Of a stretch of DNA of 64,000 nt, positions 16,800 to 26,154 are shown in pieces. Origin of the DNA: Rhodococcus rhodochrous (GTDB taxonomy: Bacteria; Actinomycetota; Actinomycetes; Mycobacteriales; Mycobacteriaceae); NCBI RefSeq assembly GCF_900187265.1, contig NZ_LT906450.1, forward strand, positions 1,727,444-1,791,443, in the 5' to 3' direction. The first letter of the stretch is position 1. Each line of letters starts with the position of its first letter. A program made the translations under genes and the position numbers. The notes beneath the pieces were generated by a model. The model saw only the letters and a program-made list of their open reading frames with translations, was not told the origin of the DNA and made no database searches.

Positions 16800-17597
16800 T
16801 CAGTAGTAGACCGCGCCGGGCACGCCACCGCCCACGGCGATCGCGTCGCCGGTGATGCCGATGCTGCGCGGGCTCGCGAGGAACGCGACGACGTCGGCGA
16901 CCTCGCTCGCGTCGATGAGGCGGTTCACGGAGTTCTTCGCGATCTGCTGTTCCAGTTCGGCTACCGGCGTGCCGGTCTCGGCCGACTCCTCGGCCAGTCG
17001 CGCCGCCAGCCGTTCGGTGCGGGTGCGGCCGGGGTGGACCACGGTGACGTTGATGCCGTGCGGGCCGAGTTCGTCGGCTAGGTTCTTCGTCACGGCTGCG
17101 ACGCTGACGTTCCGGACCGTCTGGGCGATGGAGTTCGCGCTGCGCGCGCCGAGCCCGCTGATGTTGATGATCCGGCCCCAGCCCTGCTCGATCAGGTAGG
17201 GGGCGACGGCGCGTGCGGTGCGCAGACAGCCGAGGACCTTGATCTCGACCTCGTTGCGCACGATGTCGTCGGTGGTCGCGGCGAAATCCGTCGGCTTGTT
17301 GGCACTCCAGGGAGTGGCGGCGGAGTTGACGAGGATGTCGACCCCACCGAGTTCGGCGACGGCCCGCGCGACGAGTGCGTCGACCGAGGCCTGGTCGCCG
17401 GTGTCGGTGGGCACGGGAACGATTCGGCGCCCGGTCTCCTCCGAGAGGATTTTCGCCGCGGTGTCGAGATCGGCTGCGGTACGGGCTGCGATCACCACGT
17501 CGGCGCCCTCGGTGGCCAGTGCCCGCGCGATGGCGTAGCCGATGCCGCGGCTACCGCCGGTGACGATGGCCCTCTTCGCGGTAAGTCCGAGATCCAT
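16800..17597 (-). CDS. Short-chain dehydrogenase/reductase lacking the catalytic Tyr
   Basis: A 265-aa SDR with the NAD(P)-binding motif TGGSRGIG near residue 14, NSAAT as the NNAG-equivalent, and the catalytic Ser in INISG. The expected YxxxK reads AAVTK, so the active-site Tyr is replaced by Ala while Lys remains. Several actinobacterial SDR homologues share this pattern, and their activity is uncertain. AGGAGCAGC before the ATG at 17597 sets the start. Product and substrate are unknown. Confidence 0.85.
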   Translation of the reverse strand: MDLGLTAKRAIVTGGSRGIGYAIARALATEGADVVIAARTAADLDTAAKILSEETGRRIVPVPTDTGDQASVDALVARAVAELGGVDILVNSAATPWSANKPTDFAATTDDIVRNEVEIKVLGCLRTARAVAPYLIEQGWGRIINISGLGARSANSIAQTVRNVSVAAVTKNLADELGPHGINVTVVHPGRTRTERLAARLAEESAETGTPVAELEQQIAKNSVNRLIDASEVADVVAFLASPRSIGITGDAIAVGGGVPGAVYY

Positions 17598-17707
17598 GCT
17601 GCTCCTGTCTGCTCTTCGGGATGTCCCGACGGTATGCCGACAGGGGAGCCGGCGGCCACGTTTGCAACCGGCGTGATGCGAATCGGTGGACGGCTCCGGG
17701 TATGGCA

Positions 17708-17739
17708 ACGGCCCCCGCACCGGGTGGTGCGGGGGCCGT
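17708..17739. terminator. Strong hairpin terminator
   Basis: ACGGCCCCCGCACC (17708-17721) pairs perfectly with GGTGCGGGGGCCGT (17726-17739) around GGGT. It lies 12 nt past the stop of the chorismate-mutase-like gene and should end its transcript. Confidence 0.8.
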
Positions 17740-17751
17740 CGGTAGTAGGTC

Positions 17752-18048
17752 TCAGGCCTTGCGGGTGCGGCCGAGGCGCAGCAGCGTCATCGCGAGCGTG
17801 CTGCCGTCGGCGCCGAGTTCGGCGAAGCGTCCCAGTACGGCCATCTCCTCGGCCTGTGCTTCGCGGCTCGCGTCGGTGCCCTTCGCGGATGCTCCGGCGC
17901 GCTGAACGAGCTCCGAACGCCGCTTGATCACCGCGAGCAGCTGAGCGTCGAGCTCCTTGATCTGCTCGAACAGCTCCCCGAGCTCTGCCTCGGCCGACGA
18001 AGCTTCGCCGACGGACGCGATGCCAGGCGAATCAAGCTGGACAGTCAT
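17752..18048 (-). CDS. Chorismate-mutase-like (AroQ fold) protein
   Basis: A 98-aa helical protein resembling the intracellular AroQ chorismate mutase of mycobacteria (Rv0948c): LDAQLLAVIKRRSELVQRAG, then RFAELGADGSTLAMTLLRLG at the C-terminus. AroQ converts chorismate to prephenate. The KRR segment is retained, but the IGKAR motif that supplies catalytic Lys/Arg reads RAGASA here, so activity is doubtful. GGAGGAG lies 7 nt before the ATG at 18048. It could be a weak mutase or a regulatory partner. Confidence 0.7.
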   Translation of the reverse strand: MTVQLDSPGIASVGEASSAEAELGELFEQIKELDAQLLAVIKRRSELVQRAGASAKGTDASREAQAEEMAVLGRFAELGADGSTLAMTLLRLGRTRKA

Positions 18049-18368
18049 GCAGACTCCTCCGGTCTCGTCTGAATCGTCACAGATTGTGTCGTGCTCACGC
18101 CTACAGGTGTTACCGACACGTAGGGAAAAATTCTCGCGAGACTCTCCCATGCGCGTCCTGTCCCTTCAGAAACGGCCGTGACCTGGTTCAACACTCTGAT
18201 GACCGAGGGGTATGTTAATTGTCACACCGATCGGTGCCAACTCGTGTGCCCGTCGGTGACATCGCCCCCGGAAGGGTCCGCATCCGGTCCGCTGCTCGAG
18301 GTAGCGTTCCGGCCGACCGGCACGGCCGAGGACGTCGGGGCTCCTCGGTACACCGGGAGGGGAGACCG
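18049..18368. other. Divergent intergenic region
   Basis: The 320-bp gap holds the promoters of the chorismate-mutase-like gene and the membrane protein. GGAGGAG (near 18057) and GGGAGGGGAG (near 18360) are the ribosome sites. An AT-rich stretch, TATGTTAATTGTCAC, near 18210 is the likeliest promoter segment for the plus-strand gene. I see no gene in it. Confidence 0.45.
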
Positions 18369-19334
18369 ATGCGACGACCTGTTGTCCCGTGGGGTGGGCG
18401 CGGCACGGAGGCTGCGACTTCCAGGGCCGAACCGACGTCCGACACCGAACCGACGTCCGACACCGAATCGACGTCCGGCACCGAACCGCCGAGCGAATGG
18501 CAGCACGGCACGCGCAATCTGCACGTGTACGCAGCGGCCGGCGCGGCGGTGCTCGTGGCGGTGTTCGCCGCGGCCCGCGGAGCGGGCGCGTGGAGCACCG
18601 AGTCGGTGGGTGCCGACCGCTTCTATTCGATCCTGGCGTTGTTGATGCTGCTGACGGCGGCCTTCGGTGCCACCTTCTGGTGGCCTGCCGGATCCGGGGG
18701 TCGGCGACCGTCGCCGTCGCCTCCGAGCCGCACACCGCGGGTCCGGTACGTCGAGACGGCCGGTCGCGGCGGTACCGAGATCGGGGGCCGCCGTCCCGTC
18801 TTCGGTCTGCTGCTCGCGATGGTCCTGTGCGGGACGTTCCTCTCGCTCGGTGCTGCCGTGGAGATCGTGGTCGGGAACGAGGGGCTACCCCTCGTGGCGC
18901 TGGTGCTGGCGCTCGTCGCCGCGGTGTGCCTGACCTTCCTCGTGGAGGTGGCACTCGGGCGCATCCGGGCCGGTTCGCTGGTTCTCGGGCCGGACGGGAT
19001 CAGGCTGCGCGGCTGGTTCGTGGAGTCCTATCTGCCGTGGGTCTCGGTGCGGGGCCTCCGTGCGGTCGACCGGGGGTTCCCGGAGATCTGGATCGAGGGG
19101 CACGGGTCGGCGGCGTGGGCGCGTCGGCGCACGGGTCGGGTGTTCCCGTTCGGGCGCCTGCCGTCCGAGCCCCGGATCGAGGTGGACTCACGGCATCTGG
19201 CCGTCGATCCGGTGCAGTTGTACCGCTTCCTCGAGTTCTATGTGGAGCACCCTCGGCACCGCCGTGAACTGGGAACACCGGCGGCTGCGGAGCGTCTCGC
19301 GGAGGGGCCACCGTTCGACGCCGGCGACGAGTGA
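18369..19334 (+). CDS. Four-TM membrane protein with C-terminal cytoplasmic domain
   Basis: A 321-aa protein I do not recognise by name. The N-terminus carries a Thr/Ser/Glu repeat (TSDTEP-like, about residues 23-40) encoded by three 18-bp repeats. Four hydrophobic segments follow (about 50-72, 80-103, 137-160, 168-190). The last 120 residues are soluble and resemble a small beta-rich domain of the PH type seen in actinobacterial membrane proteins. GGGAGGGGAG precedes the ATG. Function unknown. Confidence 0.75.
   Translation: MRRPVVPWGGRGTEAATSRAEPTSDTEPTSDTESTSGTEPPSEWQHGTRNLHVYAAAGAAVLVAVFAAARGAGAWSTESVGADRFYSILALLMLLTAAFGATFWWPAGSGGRRPSPSPPSRTPRVRYVETAGRGGTEIGGRRPVFGLLLAMVLCGTFLSLGAAVEIVVGNEGLPLVALVLALVAAVCLTFLVEVALGRIRAGSLVLGPDGIRLRGWFVESYLPWVSVRGLRAVDRGFPEIWIEGHGSAAWARRRTGRVFPFGRLPSEPRIEVDSRHLAVDPVQLYRFLEFYVEHPRHRRELGTPAAAERLAEGPPFDAGDE
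18432..18485. repeat. Three 18-bp in-frame tandem repeats
   Basis: Units at 18432-18449 and 18450-18467 are identical (CCGACGTCCGACACCGAA); the third, 18468-18485, differs at two positions. They encode a six-residue TSDTEP-type repeat in the disordered N-terminus of the membrane protein, so changes in copy number would keep the frame. Confidence 0.95.
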
Positions 19335-19525
19335 AAACAACGTAGTACGTATTGTAGAATGGCGTTTCCGTTCACGTTTCTGCAACGTGTGTCCGGACCG
19401 ACGCAATTGCGGCACTCGGTGCCGTAGCATCGGTCGGACGCTTCGGGAGGACGCCTTCCCGAAGAGCCGAGCGCTCGGCGGTGCCGGCGCGTGGACCCCA
19501 GGTGTTCGACCAGATTGGACGAGAA

Positions 19526-20710
19526 ATGACCGCTCCGGAACGCATCGTCATCGTCGACGGCGCACGCACCCCCGTCGGTAGCTTCGGCGGCGCACTCAAG
19601 GACGTACCCGCGCACGAACTCGGCGCCACCGCGGTCCGTGAGGCGCTGCAGCGCGCGGGTGTCGCAGGTGAGGACATCGACGAGGTCGTCATGGGCTGCA
19701 TCGGCCAGGTCGGTGCCGACGCCTACAACGCCCGTCGCGTCACCCTCGCCGCCGGACTTCCCGTCTCCACCCCGGCCCTGACCGTCAACCGCCTGTGCGG
19801 CTCGGGTCTGCAGGCCGTGTGGTCCGCGGCCCAGGAGATCCGTTGGGGTGCCGCGGAGATCACCGTCGCCGGTGGCGACGAGAGCATGTCGCGCATGCCG
19901 TTCTACGACTTCGGTGCCCGCAACGGTTACAAGCTCGGCAACCGCGAGCTCGTCGACGGCACCGTCGGCATGCTCACCGATCCGTTCAGCGGACTGCACA
20001 TGGGCGTCACGGCCGAGAACGTCGCCCGCGAGTACGGCGTCAGCCGCGAGCAGCAGGACGAGTTCGCCCTCGAATCGCAGCGCCGCGCCGCCACCGACGC
20101 CGCGAAGGCCGCCTTCGCCGAGGAGATCACCCCGGTCGAGATCGGTGGCCGTAAGCCCGTCACCGTCACCGAGGACGAGCACCCCAAGCCCGACACCACG
20201 CTCGAGGTGCTCGGCAAGCTGCGCTCCGCCTTCATCAAGGACGGCACCGTCACCGCCGGTAACGCCTCCGGTATCAACGACGGCGCAGCCGCGCTCGTCC
20301 TGGCCCGTGAGTCGGTCGCGCGCGAACGCGGCCTCGGCGCCTCCGTCGTGCTCGAGTCGGTCGTCACCGCGGCGATGGAGCCCGAGCTGATGGGCTACGC
20401 CCCGACCCTCGCCCTGGTGAAGCTGTTCGAGCAGAACGGCCTGACCCCGGCCGACATCGACACCGTCGAGCTCAACGAGGCCTTCGCCTCGCAGGCCGTG
20501 GCGGTGGCGCGCGACGCCAAGCTCGACCCGGAGAAGACCAACCCCTACGGCGGTGCCATCGCCCTGGGCCACCCGGTCGGCGCGACCGGCGCGATCCTGA
20601 CGCTGCGCGTCGCCAAGGACCTGATCCGCCGCGATCTCGAACTCGGTGTCGTCACCATGTGCATCGGTGGCGGACAGGCACTCGCCGCGCTGCTGCGCCG
20701 CGTGTCCTGA
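19526..20710 (+). CDS. Acetyl-CoA acetyltransferase (thiolase)
   Basis: A 394-aa thiolase that condenses two acetyl-CoA or cleaves 3-ketoacyl-CoA. The acyl-carrying Cys is in NRLCGSGLQAV, the His in ALGHPVGATGA and the second Cys in MCIGGG, all intact. The frame is open for 15 codons further upstream, but the family begins at MTAPERIVIVDGARTP. GGACGAGAA before it is a weak ribosome site. Length fits AtoB/FadA-type biosynthetic or degradative thiolases. Confidence 0.93.
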   Translation: MTAPERIVIVDGARTPVGSFGGALKDVPAHELGATAVREALQRAGVAGEDIDEVVMGCIGQVGADAYNARRVTLAAGLPVSTPALTVNRLCGSGLQAVWSAAQEIRWGAAEITVAGGDESMSRMPFYDFGARNGYKLGNRELVDGTVGMLTDPFSGLHMGVTAENVAREYGVSREQQDEFALESQRRAATDAAKAAFAEEITPVEIGGRKPVTVTEDEHPKPDTTLEVLGKLRSAFIKDGTVTAGNASGINDGAAALVLARESVARERGLGASVVLESVVTAAMEPELMGYAPTLALVKLFEQNGLTPADIDTVELNEAFASQAVAVARDAKLDPEKTNPYGGAIALGHPVGATGAILTLRVAKDLIRRDLELGVVTMCIGGGQALAALLRRVS

Positions 20711-20732
20711 TCCGGGCAGGTTTCGAAGGCCC

Positions 20733-20772
20733 GACAGTGGCGGGAGCGATACGTATCGCTCCCGCCACTGTC
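20733..20772. terminator. Perfect 40-bp palindrome, bidirectional terminator
   Basis: Bases 20733-20752 are the exact reverse complement of 20753-20772, giving 20-bp arms with no spacer. It lies between the convergent thiolase (stop 20710) and jetC. Its right edge enters the jetC stop codon (20771-20773). It would fold as a long hairpin in either transcript. Confidence 0.85.
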
Positions 20773-23700
20773 ATGTCTGCAGCTCGGTGAGCGGTCGGAG
20801 TTGCCGGACGCGGCCGTCCCAGTGCACGCGGGTCGTCACGGCCGCGCCGTCGGCGAGGCGCCGGACCTCGTAGACGTCGAGCTCGGGTACCTCGGGCACA
20901 CAACCCCACAGTGCGTGCCCGGTCATGACGAAGTCGATGTCCTGCCGCACGAGCAGGCCCATGAGTTCACCGATCGTCGGGTCGTCGATCTTGGCGAACG
21001 CGTCGTCGAGCAGCACGAGCCGCAGTGCGGTGCCGGTGTCGGGTAGGCCCGAGAGATAGCCGTCCGCCGCCGCGAACAGCGCCACGTACGACACGAACCG
21101 GGTCTCGCCCTGGGATATCTTGGCGCGCGCGGAGATCCGCCGCTCGCGGCCCGGTTCGGGACCGAGAATCGTCACCTCGACCTCATGCCAGCGCCGATAG
21201 TCCAGTGCCTGCGACAGGTGCTGCGCGTAGCCGGCGGACGGATCGGCGGCGTGAGCGGATTCCACCCGGCGCCGCAGCATCCCGACCAGGTCGGAAGCGT
21301 CCCCGGGTGACCGTTCGCTGGCGGTGAGCAGCTGCGTCAACCGCGCCGCGTCGGCGCCCTCGCCGCCGGGTCGCCACTCGATCCGCACGCCGATCCCGTG
21401 CGTCGTGCGGCTGTCGGCGAGACTGTCGTTCATCGCGGCGATCACCTGTCGCGCCCGCTCGATCCGCCGACGCAGTTCGTCGGCCACACCGCCGAGCACG
21501 AATCCCGTGAACACGTCGTGCTCGCGTTGCGACAGTGCCCGTCGGCCGTCCTCGACCTGCCGGGTCAGGGCGACCGCGACACCCGCAGGCGTGGTGTCGT
21601 CGCCCGCCCCGGCGATCCGGACGCGATGGGCGCCGTGCGTCACCGTGTGCTCGATGTCGAACCGGGCCGTGATGTCGCGATCGAACTGCTGCAGCGCGAC
21701 CAGCATCGCGTTCTCGTCGACTCCCGTGCGCGGCGGCAATGCGGCCAGCAGGGTACGGGCCACCGAGAGCACGTGATCCGGATCCTCGAGGTGGACGGGA
21801 GGTAGAAGCGCCGGGGCAGACGCGGCGGAGTCCGGGCCGGGATCCTCCTCGAGCGCAGCGCGCAGTTCGGGCAGCTGCAGGTGAGCGGCGAGCAGTTCGG
21901 CGGCCGCGGCGAGTTCGTGACGATCGCGGTCGAGCCGTTCGCGTGCGGCCGCACACCGCTGGAGCACCTCGGCGACGGCACGGCCGAGATGGTCGCGATG
22001 GGCGACCGTGCGTCGGTACTGCTCGTCGGCGCGTGCCCGTTCGGCCTCCGAATCGCGCAGTTCCTGCGCCAGATCGGCGGCGTCGACGTCGACGGCCGCC
22101 GTCTGCGCCGCGACCACCGCGGCCTTCGCGTGCCACTCGTAGCGGCACGACTCGGCGATCTCCTCCGCGTCGACCCGCTCGGCGGTGGCCTGCGCACACC
22201 GCTCGGCGGCATCGGTGAACCTGGCGTGGGCAGCGAGGACGTCACCGAGGTCGCGTGCCAGCTCGGTGCACAGTGTGTCGGCGGACGCACAGCCGGCGAC
22301 CAGCGCCTCGAGTTCCGGAACGTCGCCGGGCACGCCGAAGTGCTCACACGCTGTGCGGTGGGCGTCGAGTTCGGCGGTCCAGCGAGCACGCAGGGTCGTC
22401 GCCCGCTCGCGCAGTTCCACCGCGGTGTTCGCCGCTGACCGCACACGCGCGTGCGCGTACCGACGTCGTTCGAGCGCGGCGCGCATGGCATGCGAGGTCG
22501 GCGCGGTCGACAGATGCGCGTCGATCTCCGCCCGCCGGTGCGCCGCGTCCGGATAGTCGACGCGCAACTGGTCCACCGCCAGGTCGATCCGGGCGAGTTC
22601 GGCGCGGATCTCGTCGAGACGCACACGACGGGCCGCGATCGCGGCCTCCCGGGCCGGCCTGCCGATGCAACGCGGAGTCTCGGCCGTGTGACGTCCGCGC
22701 AGAACACCGTTGTGCCAGCGGCCGTCCCGCGAGACCGAGGCCACCGCTGTGGCGTCCTCGAATCCGATCGTGCTGAGGACCGCCTCGATCGCCGGGCGCG
22801 GGACGTCGGCCTCGGGGTCCGGGCGCAGGACCGTCGACAGGGGCTGCGACGGTGGTTCGCCGCGCGGCGAGACGAGGACCTGGCCGCCCAGTGCGCGCAA
22901 GCGGCCCTCGCCGTCGACCGTTGCGGTGAGGAAACCCGCGGCGAGCAACGCAGCCTCGATCCCGGCGCGGTCGTCGTCCCCGAGCGTGTCGACGAACTCG
23001 ACCGCCCGCCACAGGGGAACACCGTCGGTGCGAACGTGCCAGGGCGCCTGCTCCGGTCCCTCGCCGCCAGCTTCGAGGACCGCCTGCTCCCGGACGAGAT
23101 CTTCACGCGCGGTCCGCGCCTCGCGTTCACGGCGCTCCCGTTCGGCGGGGGCACTGTCGAGGTCGCTCAGGGCGGATCGAGCGGCCGCTGCGGGCAGCGA
23201 GTCCAGCTCCGCGAGTGCCGAATCGAGGTCGATGTCCTCGGAGTCCGTGTCTGCGGGGCCGGCGGGGCCGGAAAAGCCGGCAGGATCCGTAGGAGAGGCA
23301 TCGATCAGTGCGTCGAGCTGCGTGGACAGTCGGCGCATCAGGACGACCCGATCCCGGTCGAGTTCCGGCAGCAGAGCCGTCGTGCGGTCGGCGGTGATCC
23401 ACTCGCGCCACCGATGCTGCAGACCGGCGGCGGCCGCACCGACACCGGCATCCGTCTCGGCGGCGTCGACGGCACGCTGCTCGGCGTCGCGGGCCGCGCG
23501 GTCGGCCGCCGCCTCGGCTTCCTGGACGGCGTGCGCGGCCGCGTCGAGACGACGCGCCTCGAGCAGTCGCCGACCCGCCTGGTCCTGTCGGCGGCGGATC
23601 GCCTCGGCGGCACGGAGGACCGCATCCCGGACCTCGTCGACGTGCCCGGCGTCGAGGGAGACCGTCGCGACGACCGGCCGCACCACCTGCTCGGTGGTGT

Positions 23701-25027
23701 CGTCGATGCCGGTGCGCACCGGTTCGAGCACCGCGGGTGGACGGTCGACGGAGAAATGCAGCGTGGTCGGCACGGTGTCGTGCGGAAGACCCACCGACAG
23801 CAGCTCGCGACCTGCCGTCACGAGCCGTCGCGCGGCACGCGTGATCGAGCAGGTCAGGTCGTCGAGAACGCGGACCGCGTGGTCGGCGTCGCGCCGCTCC
23901 CGCAGACGGCTGCGATCGGCGGCAGCGGCCGCGTGGTCGGCGGCGCGCCGGAGCGTATCGACGGCGAGCTGGCGCTGCGCGAGATCGTCCGCGGACCGGA
24001 ACATCGCGTGGGTCTCGAGTCCGCGGATCGCGCGGTCGAGTTCGGCGACCTGGTCGCGGCGCTCCTTCAGGCGGGTGTCCGCCGCGGCGGCCTGCGCGTC
24101 GAGGTCGGCCGCCTCGGCTTCCGCGACCGTGAGTGCGCGTCGCGTCTCGACGACCCGTTGTGCGAGGTCGCGGGCGGTCGCGGCGTCGGCGCGCAGCAGA
24201 TCCGCCGCGTACTGCCGGTACACCTCGTGGAACTGCAGCACGTGTCCATGCGCCGTTTCGAGACGGAGCTGCTCCTGGCGGGTGTCGCCGAGCAGGTCGA
24301 GGCGACCTCCCCCTTCGGCGAGCATGTTCTCCGTCAGCGGTGGCAGCGCGTCCGACAGGATCTGGGGGAGGCGCCCCTCGTCGATGCGGTGGCCGACATC
24401 GGGTGAGCGAAGGGTGTGCAACAGCTGCAGGAGGCCGTCGTAGCGTTCGCGTCCCGTCTCCCCGTGCAGGCCGAACACCAGCCTCCGCACGGTCTCTCGA
24501 TGCCGCTCCGGATCACGGGTGAGATTGTCGGCTCCGACGAGGTCGGCGAGTCGCTCCCGTGAGAGTGGGATGCGGGCGTCGTCGACGAGGTGCAACTCGG
24601 TGCCGACACGCAAGGATGTCGTGAAGAAGTGCACGTCGCTGCGACGGGCGTCGGCGCGGTACCGGATCTGCGCTCCGACGGTGAGATGTCCGCTGGGACG
24701 CGCCAGTTCGAGCCACAGATAGCCGACACGGTCGGTGATGTCCGAGGCCCCGGTGCGCATGAGTTCGTCCAGATCGACCTTCGCGGCGCCCGTCGCGTCC
24801 ATACGTCTGCGGTCGGCGTCGAGCAGGAAGGGCAGCAACATTTCGAGGGCGCGGGACTTCCCCGATCCGTTGGTGCCGCGCAGGATCATCCGTCCACCGG
24901 ACAGGACGAACTCGACGTCCAGGTAGTGCCAGACGTTCACGATGCCGGCGCGGTGGAGACGCCAGCGATCCGGGAAACGGGGTGGAGGGTTCTCGTCGAG
25001 GGCGGAGGGGTCGGACGAGTGGGTCAT
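20771..25027 (-). CDS. jetC: JetC: SMC-like ATPase of a Wadjet system (TIGR02680 type)
   Basis: A 1418-aa SMC/MukB-like ATPase. Walker A is GTNGSGKS at residues 51-58, the ABC signature is near residue 1305 (ISQGETRF), and Walker B LLDDAFAKID is near 1338; a long Ala/Glu/Arg-rich coiled-coil region lies between. This is the TIGR02680 family, which travels with DUF2397 and DUF2398 proteins. In Wadjet plasmid defence, JetABC forms a loop-extruding complex and JetD cuts the DNA. Its ATG overlaps the jetB stop by 4 nt. No jetD follows. The same frame runs on into jetB antisense, but MTHSSD fits the overlap. Confidence 0.88.
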   Translation of the reverse strand: MTHSSDPSALDENPPPRFPDRWRLHRAGIVNVWHYLDVEFVLSGGRMILRGTNGSGKSRALEMLLPFLLDADRRRMDATGAAKVDLDELMRTGASDITDRVGYLWLELARPSGHLTVGAQIRYRADARRSDVHFFTTSLRVGTELHLVDDARIPLSRERLADLVGADNLTRDPERHRETVRRLVFGLHGETGRERYDGLLQLLHTLRSPDVGHRIDEGRLPQILSDALPPLTENMLAEGGGRLDLLGDTRQEQLRLETAHGHVLQFHEVYRQYAADLLRADAATARDLAQRVVETRRALTVAEAEAADLDAQAAAADTRLKERRDQVAELDRAIRGLETHAMFRSADDLAQRQLAVDTLRRAADHAAAAADRSRLRERRDADHAVRVLDDLTCSITRAARRLVTAGRELLSVGLPHDTVPTTLHFSVDRPPAVLEPVRTGIDDTTEQVVRPVVATVSLDAGHVDEVRDAVLRAAEAIRRRQDQAGRRLLEARRLDAAAHAVQEAEAAADRAARDAEQRAVDAAETDAGVGAAAAGLQHRWREWITADRTTALLPELDRDRVVLMRRLSTQLDALIDASPTDPAGFSGPAGPADTDSEDIDLDSALAELDSLPAAAARSALSDLDSAPAERERREREARTAREDLVREQAVLEAGGEGPEQAPWHVRTDGVPLWRAVEFVDTLGDDDRAGIEAALLAAGFLTATVDGEGRLRALGGQVLVSPRGEPPSQPLSTVLRPDPEADVPRPAIEAVLSTIGFEDATAVASVSRDGRWHNGVLRGRHTAETPRCIGRPAREAAIAARRVRLDEIRAELARIDLAVDQLRVDYPDAAHRRAEIDAHLSTAPTSHAMRAALERRRYAHARVRSAANTAVELRERATTLRARWTAELDAHRTACEHFGVPGDVPELEALVAGCASADTLCTELARDLGDVLAAHARFTDAAERCAQATAERVDAEEIAESCRYEWHAKAAVVAAQTAAVDVDAADLAQELRDSEAERARADEQYRRTVAHRDHLGRAVAEVLQRCAAARERLDRDRHELAAAAELLAAHLQLPELRAALEEDPGPDSAASAPALLPPVHLEDPDHVLSVARTLLAALPPRTGVDENAMLVALQQFDRDITARFDIEHTVTHGAHRVRIAGAGDDTTPAGVAVALTRQVEDGRRALSQREHDVFTGFVLGGVADELRRRIERARQVIAAMNDSLADSRTTHGIGVRIEWRPGGEGADAARLTQLLTASERSPGDASDLVGMLRRRVESAHAADPSAGYAQHLSQALDYRRWHEVEVTILGPEPGRERRISARAKISQGETRFVSYVALFAAADGYLSGLPDTGTALRLVLLDDAFAKIDDPTIGELMGLLVRQDIDFVMTGHALWGCVPEVPELDVYEVRRLADGAAVTTRVHWDGRVRQLRPLTELQT

Positions 25028-26154
25028 CGACACGTGCTTTCGGCGGGGACGGGACGGTAGCGGGCGGAGGGGGCGGTCAGTTCGAGTCCGTTCTCGTGCG
25101 GGCGCGCCAGCCCGAGCCGGACGAGCAGAGCGACGACATCCCGGCGCAGGAGCGCGAGATCGCGGACGTAGATGCTCTTCCAGGTGCGGGAACGCGCGGC
25201 GGCGAGGTCGGCGAGAACCGAGTCGAGGGTGTGGACGTCGACGTGCAGCGTGGCCGCTGCCGAGTCGCCGAACCGTTCGGTGAGTTCGGCCAGGAGCAGC
25301 AGGCAGGCGTGCTTCAGGGTGCCCGACCCCGGGAACGCCTCGTCGGTGAGTACGCCGGCCGGGTCGTACGCGAGCGCGCCCTCGGCACGCACCTCGAGCA
25401 CGAGGCCGAAGTCGTCCTCCAGCATGCGGGCGAGCTCGTGCCGGTCGCGGGCGAGGATCGTCGCCGACTCGTCGTCCAGTTCGTCGCGCGCGACGAACGG
25501 ATCCTCGACGAGCCTGCGATACAGGCGGCGGGCGGCGGGTTCGTGTTCGTGACGGGCGAGTGCCGCTGCGGGACCGGGCATCCCGTGCAGCGGAATGTCG
25601 AGCAGATGGGGAAGCAGGTCGCGGTGGACGTCGAGATGCGGCCCGTCGCCGGTCGCCTCGTCGACGTGACCGGACTCGGTGATCACGCCCCATTCCTCGA
25701 GGACGCGCAGGGCCGCAGCGAAGTTCCGCTCCTCGGACACCGGGTCGCCGAACACGATCCCGATCTCGCGCGCATCGGCGCGGACCTGCTCGAGCAGGTC
25801 GTCGACGGACACCCTCGCACCGGTTCCCGGCTCGATCAGTGCCGCGCACACCAGCGCGAGACACGCGTAGGTGGTCGCGCCGAACTCGGTACCGTCGGCG
25901 TGCCGGAGCGCGCGGTGCGGTGACGTGGACCCGAGCGGTGCCTTGGTCAGACGGGCGAAGGTCGGTTCGATGACGAGCCGGTATCCGAGGCGATCGGCGA
26001 ACATGGACTTCAGGGCCGGGGCATGGCGCCGAACGAGGTCGAAGGTCTCCCGATCGCTCGCCGCGGTGACGATCGGTTGCTGCAGCAGTGCCCGCGCGGC
26101 GTCCCGCCGACCGGAGACGTCCCCCGACACCGCGCTCGCGTACGAGGTGCTCAC
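25024..26154 (-). CDS. jetB: JetB: DUF2398/TIGR02678 Wadjet subunit
   Basis: A 376-aa soluble protein matching the TIGR02678/DUF2398 type by its features: N-terminal RRDAARALLQQPIVTA, the LVRRHAPALKSMFADRLGYRLVIE segment, LTEERF-like helices and C-terminal winged-helix-like region. In Wadjet it is the kite-like bridge between the SMC arms and JetA. It overlaps jetA by 4 nt at its start and jetC by 4 nt at its end, so the three are co-translated. Confidence 0.82.
   Translation of the reverse strand: MSTSYASAVSGDVSGRRDAARALLQQPIVTAASDRETFDLVRRHAPALKSMFADRLGYRLVIEPTFARLTKAPLGSTSPHRALRHADGTEFGATTYACLALVCAALIEPGTGARVSVDDLLEQVRADAREIGIVFGDPVSEERNFAAALRVLEEWGVITESGHVDEATGDGPHLDVHRDLLPHLLDIPLHGMPGPAAALARHEHEPAARRLYRRLVEDPFVARDELDDESATILARDRHELARMLEDDFGLVLEVRAEGALAYDPAGVLTDEAFPGSGTLKHACLLLLAELTERFGDSAAATLHVDVHTLDSVLADLAAARSRTWKSIYVRDLALLRRDVVALLVRLGLARPHENGLELTAPSARYRPVPAESTCR

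Noticed and set aside
19340-19350. ACGTA-G-TACGT mini-palindrome upstream of the thiolase
   Set aside because: Arms of only 5 bp in an AT-richer stretch; too weak to call an operator.
20771-25027. SbcC-type exonuclease subunit
   Set aside because: Neighbours are DUF2397 and DUF2398 proteins with 4-nt overlaps and no SbcD, which fits the Wadjet set.
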